64,000 nt of DNA. Source: JAWKTM01 sp041399085 (lineage in GTDB: Bacteria > Planctomycetota > Planctomycetia > Pirellulales > Pirellulaceae). The stretch's first letter is position 1. Each line of letters begins with the position of its first letter. Made by a program: the position numbers and the translations under genes. The notes beneath the pieces were generated by a model. It searched no databases. It saw only the letters and a list, made by a program, of their open reading frames with translations, and was not told where the DNA came from. The stretch spans positions 1 to 64,000 of the forward strand of contig JAWKTM010000029.1 in assembly GCA_041399085.1 (NCBI GenBank), given 5' to 3'. Below, piece after piece: positions 10,201 through 17,769 of the stretch.

Positions 10201-11547
10201 GTCCGGCGCGGCAGCGATGAAAACCGGGTAGTTCACGGCGGGCGGCGCGGCGAACAAGGTGGCGTCGAAACCATCGGGGACTTTCACTTCGGCCAACTGC
10301 GAGCGTTCGGATTCACGCAGCGCCGCAGCGGGATCGACCTTGATCATTTCGTCGCCGAACACGTTGACTTCCCACAGGCTGCTCCAGCCGCCCGTGTTGC
10401 TGCCGAGGAAAGTGAGTCGGACGAATTGCGTGTTGGGCGCGTCGAACTTATGGACAAACTCGGCGTCGTTGTTCTGCGATTCGTCGACCAGCATCGACCA
10501 GTTTTGTCCGTCCATTGAACCTTCGACCTGATAGCGATAGATGGTTGTCGACGATTCCCATTTCAGCTCGACGCCCTTCAGATTCTGCGGACGTCCCAGA
10601 TCAACTTGCCACCACTGCGGCGCCGATCCATTGGCGGCACACCAGCGAGTGCCGGGGTTTCCATCGACGGCGTGTTTGGCAAAGTTATTCTTGCCGGTCT
10701 CTTCGCTGGATGCCTTGGTTGGCTTATTCAATGCCAAGTTCACCGGCACGAGTTTCTCGCCCACGGGCTTCAAATAGGTGTCGTCCAGCTTGCCGCAAGC
10801 CCACAACGTGCCGCGCGTCAGCAGATCGAGAAACTTGGGGTGATCCACGGTCTCGTTATGATGCCCCAGCGTCGTGCCGAAGACGCGAGTGCCGTGATAG
10901 TCGTTCGTCCAGACGCAGACCTCCTCGTTTCCTTTCTCGCGGTTCTTGGCGGAAGCCAGCGGATGGGCGGTCGGCCAGATTTTTTCGATCCAATACAGCT
11001 CGCCGGCCGGATTCGCCCAGGCGGCGCCGAAGCCTTGCATCACCGGATGCTCGGCGTCGCGGTTCAGCACTTCGTGCGGATAATGAGCACCGTGGCGATG
11101 CGAAGTCACGCCGCAGAACTCAAACCAGTTCGTCGTTCCGTCGCGATAACAATGCATCGCACAATGAATCACGACGCCCGGAAGACCCTCGCGATGCGGC
11201 TTCAGGATGCGTTCGGTCCAAGCAGGATCCTTCACGTCGGCGAAGCATTCGTCGTGGAGCACGATGTCGTAGCCGTCCGCCCAGTCTGCATTTTCATAAA
11301 GGGGAATGCGAGAATCCGTGGCGCTGCCGCCTTGTTGAACCACGGTGACCTCGATGTGAGCTCGTTCTTCCAAGCCCCGTTTGATCAAGTTTTTCTGGGC
11401 GCTGTAGTCGTGGCAACAGCCACCGGTAATCAACAAAGCCCGCAAAGGTTGCGGCGGGGCGGCGCCCAAAACTCTCGCATCACCGATTACCGCCACAATC
11501 ACGACGACCAGTGCGGACCAGCCCATTAACTTACGATTCCACTGCAT
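7234..11547 (-). CDS. ThuA-discoidin-propeller-HEAT-cytochrome c multidomain protein
   Basis: A 1437-residue exported protein. In order: signal peptide (WSALVVVIVAVIGDARVLGAA); a ThuA-like glutamine-amidotransferase-fold domain (about 32-270, LLITGGCCHDYSAQKN); an F5/8 type C (discoidin) carbohydrate-binding domain (about 280-410, LALNKPTKASSEETG to WEVNVFGDE); a PVC-type beta-propeller dehydrogenase/haem-binding domain (about 430-800, VPDGFDATLFAAPP); HEAT-like helical repeats (about 810-1270); and a C-terminal cytochrome c domain with CAKCH. This order is typical of planctomycetes and is thought to serve periplasmic sugar oxidation, but no substrate is known. ATG at 11547 precedes the signal peptide. 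The ThuA domain has a separate paralogue at 33584-34372. Confidence 0.9.
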   Translation of the reverse strand: MQWNRKLMGWSALVVVIVAVIGDARVLGAAPPQPLRALLITGGCCHDYSAQKNLIKRGLEERAHIEVTVVQQGGSATDSRIPLYENADWADGYDIVLHDECFADVKDPAWTERILKPHREGLPGVVIHCAMHCYRDGTTNWFEFCGVTSHRHGAHYPHEVLNRDAEHPVMQGFGAAWANPAGELYWIEKIWPTAHPLASAKNREKGNEEVCVWTNDYHGTRVFGTTLGHHNETVDHPKFLDLLTRGTLWACGKLDDTYLKPVGEKLVPVNLALNKPTKASSEETGKNNFAKHAVDGNPGTRWCAANGSAPQWWQVDLGRPQNLKGVELKWESSTTIYRYQVEGSMDGQNWSMLVDESQNNDAEFVHKFDAPNTQFVRLTFLGSNTGGWSSLWEVNVFGDEMIKVDPAAALRESERSQLAEVKVPDGFDATLFAAPPAVNYPVFIAAAPDGTAYVSVDKNGSLDRAANRGAVIRLRDLDGDGRADESKLFVDNVDSPRGLVWDHDRLYVLHPPHLSAFIDHDGDGHSDEQQVLVKNLAFTFKDRPADHTSNGVTLGIDGWLYLAIGDFGFMEAEGADGRKLQMRGGGVVRVRPDGTELQTYSRGTRNILEVAVDPLLNGFTRDNTNDGGGWDIRLHHFTGLEHHGYPSLYMNFGDEIVQPLADYGGGSGCGALFMDEPGFPAGYGRALYTADWGRSWVYRHPLKPNGATFEPEQHEFAGLPRVTDLDVDAMSGILLTSWKGATFTYAGEDVGYVVRVTPKGYQPEPLPDFAAASDLELIELLKSPSHRRRMEAQRTLIRRGLNEATAQQIEKLAVDASQPIASRVAAVFALKQALGSQANPALLQLAADATIRAFAIRALADRGDQLGGVDSALLANGLSDKNARTRLEAVVALARFGGPDAEHANSSVHDQARRQAAEALAASLDESDPVIAHTIVQALIALRAGEALLPIEAAVGDSEVERTRRTRALRALQSIHEPEVVDALIARLAAETNPERRQGLFTALCRLHYVDGPWKGNSWGTRPDTSGPYYQPEAWAASPRIAAALKAALEQASGDQAATLLNTLARHKVQLDGTLDRLITIAAKDASVLPIAVAEIGRAARVAPEAAELLERVARDAKAQRELRLAAAATLLKSDHPDAFATALQTLADSDEQDGNKHRTNELWNALRNAKQLPLQAEALNAQATKARGAASLWADAALLSLATRKQLAPETRELVERSLAEGWADPARATQLLEAAQATNQRDYESQVRQSLASSDKAVAAMARRVADAWKLPPEPTPAGPPISTMKPEDVIAAVLKRQGDIARGEQLFGKLNCAKCHTVKQGEPLRGPFLPQVAKTYKREQLAEAVLLPSKSIAQGFVTNAFLLDSGKVVTGFVTNEAADVVTIRDGQGEELRIEVDSIEDRSKQSVSIMPDGLVKEISLDDFTSLIDYLQSLAK

Positions 11548-11923
11548 TAACACACCACGATGGAGTTCGAGACAAAGGTCTCGTTCGGCGCGCGGGCAGC
11601 GTGCCGAGCGATGAAGCAAAACGTCCGATTGTAGATGCAGCGACGCCAGATGACAGTCGCCAATGGGCAGACGCGTCGAGCAGCCAATGCGAAGACCCGA
11701 ATGCTGTCAGCGCCGCGTTGCTATCGCGCCAGTCCGTCGTGTTCGGGAACTGTTCGCGATTTAGCGGTTGGTGAAGTCTCCGAAAGGGTGTATGTTCGGA
11801 TGCATTGGCGAGTGTTGCGCGAGGGAACGTCGATTGCGGGTCGGACAAAGTTAGCGTGCCAAACGCTTTCGCCATAACCAATTCAAAGCCCGACCCAGGC
11901 TACTAATTTTACGGACGAGTGAC
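11548..11923. other. Divergent intergenic region
   Basis: 376 bp between two divergently transcribed genes. Frames on both strands are open but show no family similarity, signal or ribosome binding site. Probably holds both promoters; I could not pick a convincing -35/-10 pair. Confidence 0.4.
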
Positions 11924-12883
11924 TTGCCTCTACTTCGACACCGCACGGATCTTCGAACCCTGTTATGGGTCGTACTCGCCGTAGTTAGCGTGGCCATTCA
12001 ATATGCCGTGCCAGCGACGATTGTGTTTCTGTGTCCGCTCAGTTGTTATCTGGCGACGGCTTGCGGCGTCATTGCTCATAATCACAATCATCGGCCGACG
12101 TTTACGGGTCGGCGGCTGAACAACGGATTCGGGCATCTTCTGACCGTGTTCTATGGATATCCCACGCTGATGTGGATTCCGACTCATAATTTGAACCATC
12201 ACCGGTTTGTCAATCGGCCGGGCGACGCCACGATCACTTGGCGATATACGAATCGCAATCACCTAATGATGGTGCTCGCCTATCCGTTCGTATCCGGCTA
12301 TTTCCAAGGCGACCCGATCAAGCACTATATCAACCGCACGAAGTCCGCGAATCGCCATCTCTACTCGCGAATTTGGTTTCAGTATGTGTGGTGGATCAGC
12401 GTGTACATAGGGCTGCTGATTCTGGCCGCCATGCTGCATCACCGCACGCGAACGGGACTGGGACTGTATGTGTGGTTCTTTTCGCTAATCTTGCCGGCGA
12501 TCTGCTCGGTCACTTTGATCATGGTATTCAACTACATACAGCATGTGCATGCGGATGCCTGGTCCGAGCACGATCATTCGCGAAACTTCACGGGACGGTT
12601 ATTCAATTTTCTGTTCTTCAACAACGGATTTCACACGGCACATCACGAACGCCCGGCGTTGCATTGGAGCCATTTGCCCCAAGCGCATGCGGAATTAGCT
12701 GGCGAGATTGACCCGCGGTTGAACGAGCGAAGCGTCTGCTGGTTCTTGGTGCGTCAATACTTGCTGGCGGCGATCTTCCCGTCCTTGGGGACTCAGCAAA
12801 TTGGCGAGACGCCGGATCACGCTCCGGTCTCCGCGTCCGAACATGTGAGCTTGCCAGCCGATCCAACCAGCGGGCACGTTTGA
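11924..12883 (+). CDS. Membrane fatty acid desaturase family protein
   Basis: A 319-residue integral membrane protein with the three histidine clusters of the fatty acid desaturase/hydroxylase superfamily: HNHNH at 52-56, THNLNHH at 87-93 and HTAHH at 237-241, plus HVHAD near 207. They hold the di-iron centre that inserts double bonds or hydroxyls into acyl chains. Hydrophobic helices flank them (for example around 12-48, 155-172 and 182-204). The start is a TTG at 11924; no in-frame ATG or GTG exists between it and the upstream stop, so the true start could also be internal. The C-terminal 40 residues are polar and unconserved in appearance. Substrate cannot be deduced. Confidence 0.85.
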   Translation: MPLLRHRTDLRTLLWVVLAVVSVAIQYAVPATIVFLCPLSCYLATACGVIAHNHNHRPTFTGRRLNNGFGHLLTVFYGYPTLMWIPTHNLNHHRFVNRPGDATITWRYTNRNHLMMVLAYPFVSGYFQGDPIKHYINRTKSANRHLYSRIWFQYVWWISVYIGLLILAAMLHHRTRTGLGLYVWFFSLILPAICSVTLIMVFNYIQHVHADAWSEHDHSRNFTGRLFNFLFFNNGFHTAHHERPALHWSHLPQAHAELAGEIDPRLNERSVCWFLVRQYLLAAIFPSLGTQQIGETPDHAPVSASEHVSLPADPTSGHV

Positions 12884-12913
12884 CGATCGCGACCAACGAT
12901 CATGGGCCGTCGA

Positions 12914-13168
12914 TTAGCTCCGCCACATCTCCGCGTAACGCTCCAGGGCTTGGCCGACAAAGCCGCCGAGCCCGTGAACCCAAAGAATTGGCGCGTAGAA
13001 GTTTTGCAGCCACATCGGAGGCTCGCTGTCTTGGTAGAAATAGACGACCGGGCCAATGGAGAGAACATACAACATCGGCATGACGAATAAGCCAAAGACG
13101 ACGATGGCCGCAATCACCGCACTGCGTCCGCCCGCGGCGGATCGGCGAGAACTCCGCTCGTCCGACAT
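12914..13168 (-). CDS. Small membrane protein of unknown function
   Basis: An 84-residue protein: polar N-terminus (MSDERSSRRSAAGGR), one strong membrane helix (SAVIAAIVVFGLFVMPMLYV), then an aromatic segment with WLQNFYAPILWVHGLGG that may return to the membrane. The ATG at 13168 has GAGGG upstream and is preferred to GTG at 13183. It is convergent with the desaturase gene, 30 bp apart. Function unknown. Confidence 0.6.
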   Translation of the reverse strand: MSDERSSRRSAAGGRSAVIAAIVVFGLFVMPMLYVLSIGPVVYFYQDSEPPMWLQNFYAPILWVHGLGGFVGQALERYAEMWRS

Positions 13169-13248
13169 GGTTCTGGCCCTCACAGAATAAAGCCGCCGCT
13201 AGCCTCGCGACATTTGGCGGCGAGGTCGAATTATGGATGTCCGTTCGT

Positions 13249-14133
13249 CTATGCCGGCCGGCGCTTGATCATGGTGATCGAATTGCCTGTTTCATTAAAC
13301 GTCACTTCATCCATGAACATCCGAATCAGCATGATGCCGCGACCACTGGCCAGTAGCAAGTTTTCCGGGTCGGTTGGGTCGGGCAGCGTCGACGGATCGA
13401 AGCCCGGACCTTCATCGCGAATCGTGTAGCTGGCTTCGGTCGGCGTGAGTCGGGCCGTGACGTGGACGCGCCGATCTTTGTAGGGCGGTTGTTCGGATCG
13501 CTCGTTGCCGAGGCGTCGATAGGCGTTGTCCGGCGCTTCGCGCAGCGCCGAATCGAGTTCCAGATTGCCGTGATCGAGGGCGTTCGTCAGCGCTTCGGTC
13601 AAGGCCGTACCAATCTGGATCAAGTCGGCATGATCGCCGAACTCGATCTGAGCGAGGCCGTTTTGCAGGTGGCTAACTAGCGCTTGAACCGCGCCGGGTT
13701 GATAGCCGAATACAAACTTGGTCTCCGATTCGATCAATAACTGACGCGCCGTCTGCCGATCTTGGGCCGCTTCGGCCGCGTCCAACACGACGCGCAGCGC
13801 GTGTCCAAGATCGCGCCGCAGGTTCTTTTTCGGCACATAGCTGGCCGCGCCGTGCTTGAGCGCGGCGGCGGCCACTTCCTCGCTGCCGTGCGCCGTCATC
13901 AAAACTACGGGCACATCCGCATAGTCGCGGCGAATCGACTGGACCAACTCCAGCCCGTCCATTTCCGGCATTTGCAGATCGGTCAGCACGCCGTCAGGCT
14001 TCTCTTGCTCAATTCGCTCCAGCGCCTCGACGCCGTTCTCCGCGTAGATCGGAGTCGCTCCGAGCTGCTCGACACAACTGCCGGCCAACACGCGATCGAT
14101 TTTCGCGTCGTCGACGATCAGGATAGTAGGCAT
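13249..14133 (-). CDS. Response regulator with anti-sigma-type HATPase output domain
   Basis: A 294-residue cytosolic signalling protein. Residues 1-120 form a receiver domain: acidic pocket D8/D9, phospho-acceptor D52 in GVLTDLQMPEMDG, T80, and K102 in VPKKN. Residues about 165-292 form a HATPase_c domain of the serine-kinase/anti-sigma (RsbW-like) type, with N-box EALTNALDHGNLEL, DEGPGFDP, and a GRGIMLIRMFMDE G-box. The usual order in partner-switching is separate proteins; here a phosphorylatable receiver is joined directly to the kinase. It probably controls an anti-anti-sigma/sigma module by phosphorylation (inferred). Start at ATG 14133 places ILIVDD at the N-terminus. Divergent from rimO. 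Confidence 0.85.
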   Translation of the reverse strand: MPTILIVDDAKIDRVLAGSCVEQLGATPIYAENGVEALERIEQEKPDGVLTDLQMPEMDGLELVQSIRRDYADVPVVLMTAHGSEEVAAAALKHGAASYVPKKNLRRDLGHALRVVLDAAEAAQDRQTARQLLIESETKFVFGYQPGAVQALVSHLQNGLAQIEFGDHADLIQIGTALTEALTNALDHGNLELDSALREAPDNAYRRLGNERSEQPPYKDRRVHVTARLTPTEASYTIRDEGPGFDPSTLPDPTDPENLLLASGRGIMLIRMFMDEVTFNETGNSITMIKRRPA

Positions 14134-14344
14134 GGGGGAAATCCGTAGCGAGGTTAGGGCGTTTAACGGCGGGACATTATAGCCGATCCCGCAGGCCGCA
14201 CTCGCCAAAGCAGCCTATTCCGATATGATGAATCGCTCGCGTCGCCGCCGTGTCCGACAGACGGCCGCCGCCCGCTTCTTCCGTTCCCCACTTTCGACGC
14301 TGTTGCCCGCCACGGGTCGGTTCTCCGGCCTCCTTGCCGCTTCC

Positions 14345-15751
14345 ATGACCAAGACCGCAACCGAATCCGAGTATCGCGAACAGCCCAGCGCCGGCCAGCC
14401 GAAGGGCAGCTACGCCTTCGTCAGCTTGGGCTGCCCCAAGAATACCGTCGACAGCGAGCGCATGTTGGGCTTGCTGCAATTAGATGGATACAAGCTGGTG
14501 GCCGAACCCGACGGCGCCGACTTCGTGATCGTAAACACCTGCGGCTTTATCGAGCGGGCGCGCGACGAATCGTTCGCTTCGATCGACGAGATGCTGCGGC
14601 TCAAGCAAGACGGACGCACGCGCGGCGTGATTGTCTCGGGGTGCTTGGCCGAGCGGCAGAAGGAACAGTTGCTCGAATCGCGTCCGCAGATTGATTCGCT
14701 GGTCGGCGTGTTCGGTCGCGAGGAAATCACGAAGGTGGCCGATCGGTTGCTCGGAAACTTGGCCGAACAACGAACCGTGTTTCAGCCCGCACCGATTCGC
14801 GCGTTGCCGGATACCGAGCGGCTGCGGATCACGCCGCGGCACTTCGGATACCTCAAGATTTCCGAAGGCTGCGATCGGCTCTGTACGTTTTGTGCGATTC
14901 CCAAGATGCGAGGCAAACACGCCTCGAAGCCGATCGAAGCAGTCCGGCGCGAGGCCGAACAATTGGCGGCCGACGGCGTCCGCGAGCTGATCGTGGTGGC
15001 ACAAGACACGACCTATTACGGCTTGGATTTGTACGGCGAAACGCGCTTGGCCGAGTTGCTGCGCGAGCTGGATCAGGTCGAAGGCATCGAGTGGATTCGC
15101 TTGATGTATTTCTACCCGATGTACATCGACGACACGCTGATTCGCACCATCGCCGAATCGCGGCGAATCGTGCCTTACATCGATATTCCGTTGCAACACA
15201 TCAACGACACGATGTTGCGACGAATGGCCCGGCGAGTCACTCGAGCCGAAACTGAATCGCTGTTGGATCGGCTGCGAGACGGCATTCCGAACCTGTCGAT
15301 ACGCACGACGTTCATCACGGGGTTTCCGGGCGAGACGGACGAGCAGTTCCAGGAGCTGGCCGAGTTCGTGGCCGAGCAGCAGTTCGATCGCGTCGGCGTG
15401 TTCACGTATTCGTTCGAGCCCGATACGCCGGCCGCTCAGTTGCCGGATCAAGTGGCGGAAGAAGTCAAAGAACAGCGACGCGAGCAGTTGATGGCCGTGC
15501 AGCAGGAAGTCGCCTTTGCTCGCAACGAAGCGCTGCTGGAAACCACGTGCGACGTGATTATCGACCGACCGGTCGACGAGGCCGCCGACGCTTGGATCGG
15601 TCGCTCGCATGCCGACGCTCCGGATGTCGACGCGTTGGTCTACGTGACCGCGAATCGTCGCAAGCTGCGACCCGGCAGCATCGTCAAGTGCGAGATCGTC
15701 GGCATGCGCGACTATGATTTGATCGGCGTGGCGGTCGGAAGACCTCGGTAA
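14345..15751 (+). CDS. rimO: Ribosomal protein S12 methylthiotransferase RimO
   Basis: A 468-residue radical-SAM enzyme that methylthiolates a conserved aspartate of ribosomal protein uS12. The N-terminal MTTase domain contains SLGCPKNTVDSERML and NTCGFIERA, whose cysteines hold an auxiliary [4Fe-4S] cluster. The radical SAM motif is CDRLCTFC (CxxxCxxC). A C-terminal TRAM-like part ends at CEIVGMRDYDLIGV. The sequence SLGCPKN and the family length favour RimO over MiaB. The ATG at 14345 is the most probable start, but there is no strong ribosome binding site and the frame is open to 14225. First gene of an apparent rimO-pgsA-CPBP operon. Confidence 0.93.
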   Translation: MTKTATESEYREQPSAGQPKGSYAFVSLGCPKNTVDSERMLGLLQLDGYKLVAEPDGADFVIVNTCGFIERARDESFASIDEMLRLKQDGRTRGVIVSGCLAERQKEQLLESRPQIDSLVGVFGREEITKVADRLLGNLAEQRTVFQPAPIRALPDTERLRITPRHFGYLKISEGCDRLCTFCAIPKMRGKHASKPIEAVRREAEQLAADGVRELIVVAQDTTYYGLDLYGETRLAELLRELDQVEGIEWIRLMYFYPMYIDDTLIRTIAESRRIVPYIDIPLQHINDTMLRRMARRVTRAETESLLDRLRDGIPNLSIRTTFITGFPGETDEQFQELAEFVAEQQFDRVGVFTYSFEPDTPAAQLPDQVAEEVKEQRREQLMAVQQEVAFARNEALLETTCDVIIDRPVDEAADAWIGRSHADAPDVDALVYVTANRRKLRPGSIVKCEIVGMRDYDLIGVAVGRPR

Positions 15752-15777
15752 TGGCGGACAGCGGATCAGGAGGCGTT

Positions 15778-16395
15778 ATGTCGAGTGCGTCGAAGGCTCG
15801 TGCCGCGCAAGCCAAGTATTTCAATGTGCCGAATCAAATCACGGCCGTGCGTTTCGTGCTGTCGATCGTGGTGTTCCTGCTGATTCCCGCCCAGCAATAC
15901 TTTCCGGCGTTGCTAGTCTTTCTCGTCGCCGCGTCGACCGATTGGGTCGATGGCTGGTGGGCTCGGCGATACAACCAAGTGACCAAGGTCGGCCGGATCT
16001 TTGACCCGTTCGTCGACAAGATCATCATCTGCGGCACGTTCATCTATCTGGCGGCTCAAGAGCACCTCGGTTCGGGCATCGCCGCTTGGATGGCGGTCGT
16101 GGTGATGGGGCGCGAGATGCTGGTGACCGTGATTCGCAGTTTGGTCGAACAAAGCGGCGGAGATTTCTCGGCCAAGTTCGCCGGCAAGTGGAAGATGGTG
16201 TTCCAGTGTGCGGCGGTCGTGGCCAGTCTGTTGCAGTTGATGTGGGCCGCGGACGCCGCGCCGCAATGGTTGCCGGCTGTCGCGCCCGTGTGGTTGCCCT
16301 ACACCTTGGCGACCTTGGTTTGGATTGCCATTGGGCTGACGATCTATTCCGGCGTGGAGTACATCATCGCGGGTCTGCGATATTCGCCCGACTAA
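15778..16395 (+). CDS. pgsA: CDP-diacylglycerol-glycerol-3-phosphate 3-phosphatidyltransferase
   Basis: A 205-residue membrane enzyme of the CDP-alcohol phosphatidyltransferase family that makes phosphatidylglycerol phosphate. The catalytic signature is complete: DG-x2-AR-x8-G-x3-D-x3-D, seen from DGWWARR to GRIFDPFVDK. Several membrane helices surround it. Two starts are possible. ATG 15751 overlaps the rimO stop by one base; ATG 15778 has a perfect AGGAGG four bases upstream and begins MSSASKARAAQAK before NVPNQITAVRF. I chose 15778 on the ribosome binding site. It lies between rimO and a CPBP protease on the same strand with very short gaps. Confidence 0.92.
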   Translation: MSSASKARAAQAKYFNVPNQITAVRFVLSIVVFLLIPAQQYFPALLVFLVAASTDWVDGWWARRYNQVTKVGRIFDPFVDKIIICGTFIYLAAQEHLGSGIAAWMAVVVMGREMLVTVIRSLVEQSGGDFSAKFAGKWKMVFQCAAVVASLLQLMWAADAAPQWLPAVAPVWLPYTLATLVWIAIGLTIYSGVEYIIAGLRYSPD

Positions 16396-16411
16396 TTCGC
16401 AAGGACCGCCG

Positions 16412-17488
16412 GTGGTGTTCGAGTTGCTGTTTCTTATCGTCATGCTGCTGCTGAGCGCCGTGACCGCCGTCGTCGTGCGTCGCCGTCGCAAGCCCGGTCA
16501 ACCGTGGTTGCAGGTCGAGCCTCGGCCGCCGGCCACGTGGGGCTTGCTGGACGTCACGCGAACCTTGCTGTTGTTCGTTCTGTTTCAAATCGTCGCGCTG
16601 CAGGTTTTGCAATCAGCCACCTCGATCAATCCCGCGGCTGGTTTTGAAAACATGTCATCGTTCCAGGGCGGCTTGGTCATGGGCAGCGACGCGATCGTGA
16701 AGCTGACGGTCGTGGTCGTCTCGCTCGGTATCATCGCTCTGCGCGACCGCCAGCTCTATCGCCGGTTGGGCTTGGCGGGCGACACGTTCGTGCGCGATCT
16801 GAAGATCGGCGGCGTCGCGTTTCTGATCCTGGCGGGGCCGGTCTACACGATCCAAGGATTGCTGACGCAGATGTTCCCGTCGGAACATCCGCTGATGACG
16901 GTGTTCGAGCGTGAGCCGAGCTGGTGGCTGTTCGGCGTGCTGTCGTTCGTGGCGGTGATCGCCGCGCCGATTGCCGAAGAGTTCATGTTCCGCATGTTGA
17001 TCCAAGGTTGGCTCGAAGACCTGACGCGCCGGCTGCACGGTTTCCAATCCCTGTCGCCCGAGCCAATCGAGTCGGAACCGGTCGAGTCGCAACCGGTCGC
17101 GGCTGAGCAAACCGCTTCAATGCCGCGGGGCGAACAAGTGTTTGCTGACGATATTCCGCCGGTTCAAGCGGACGCCGACGAACCGAACGCCGAGGACGGG
17201 AGCAACCCGTATGTCGCTCCGCAAGCCACTGAGCAAGACGCGGAGATCGTCCAGGCTGTTGAGGTCGCCCATACGAACGTGCCGCGTTGGCCGTTGTTCT
17301 TGAGCGCCGCGCTGTTCGCGATCTTGCACGCCTCGCATGGCCCCGATCCAATTCCGTTATTCATCTTGGCAGTCGGTTTGGGATACGTTTATCGAGCCAC
17401 GCATCGCTTGCTGCCCTGCGTGATCCTGCATCTGTTGTTAAACGCCAGCTCGATGGCCATGTTGTGGCTGAGTGTAGGGGTGAACTGA
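16412..17488 (+). CDS. CPBP family intramembrane glutamic protease with a long acidic insert
   Basis: A 358-residue membrane protein of the CAAX-protease/bacteriocin-processing (CPBP, Abi) family. The catalytic motifs are APIAEEFMFRML (EExxxR), FAILHASHG and a final HLLLNASS. An unusual polar insert of about 85 residues (roughly 205-290), rich in E, P, Q and A and containing SNPYVAP, separates the EExxxR motif from the catalytic histidine motif. The start is GTG at 16412 (or GTG 16415) after AAGGACC. The gene follows pgsA by 16 bp and is probably in the same operon. Substrate unknown; members process prenylated proteins, bacteriocins or membrane anti-sigma factors. Confidence 0.87.
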   Translation: MVFELLFLIVMLLLSAVTAVVVRRRRKPGQPWLQVEPRPPATWGLLDVTRTLLLFVLFQIVALQVLQSATSINPAAGFENMSSFQGGLVMGSDAIVKLTVVVVSLGIIALRDRQLYRRLGLAGDTFVRDLKIGGVAFLILAGPVYTIQGLLTQMFPSEHPLMTVFEREPSWWLFGVLSFVAVIAAPIAEEFMFRMLIQGWLEDLTRRLHGFQSLSPEPIESEPVESQPVAAEQTASMPRGEQVFADDIPPVQADADEPNAEDGSNPYVAPQATEQDAEIVQAVEVAHTNVPRWPLFLSAALFAILHASHGPDPIPLFILAVGLGYVYRATHRLLPCVILHLLLNASSMAMLWLSVGVN

Positions 17489-17496
17489 CTCGCCAA

Positions 17497-17561
17497 TGCC
17501 TGAAATCTCACAACGTGCCTGGGGTCTCACAACGTGCCTGGGGTCGAGCGAAGCGAGCCCC
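17497..17561 (+). repeat. Dispersed repeat, copy 4, with 19-bp tandem lead-in
   Basis: Two 19-bp units (TGCCTGAAATCTCACAACG at 17497 and TGCCTGGGGTCTCACAACG at 17516) run into a full 28-bp element at 17534-17561 that begins GTGCCTGGGGTCGAGCGAAG. The element matches the copies at 1577, 5879 and 6049. It sits just after the CPBP gene. Confidence 0.7.
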
Positions 17562-17624
17562 AGCGAACCCACACCAAGGCGAGCGACAAATGAAAACATA
17601 CCAGCACGCAGCGCAGCAAGGAGT

Positions 17625-17705
17625 TTATCGACCCACTCGCTCGCGCATCGTGCTTGTATTCGAGTCGAACTTATCGACCCACTCGCTGCGCATCGTGCTT
17701 GTATT
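17625..17705 (+). repeat. Direct repeat pair, about 35 bp, 46-bp period
   Basis: The sequence TTATCGACCCACTCGC..., ending GCATCGTGCTTGTATT, occurs at 17625-17660 and again at 17671-17705, the second copy missing one base in the middle. It lies upstream of apbE; with the preceding element, the 281-bp interval 17489-17769 is almost entirely repetitive. Confidence 0.7.
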
Positions 17706-17769
17706 TGGGTAACATCGCATCTACCAGTCGCCTAACAACAACCGTTCGAGACCACTTCGGAGCCTAACG

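Noticed and set aside
9406..10518. 370-codon plus-strand frame opposite the large ThuA-cytochrome gene
   Set aside because: No signal, motif or ribosome binding site; antisense shadow.
11531..11881. Minus-strand frame of 116 codons in the gap before the desaturase
   Set aside because: Overlaps the start of the large gene; no recognisable feature or ribosome binding site.
14480..15610. 376-codon minus-strand frame opposite rimO
   Set aside because: Antisense shadow of a gene with complete radical-SAM motifs.
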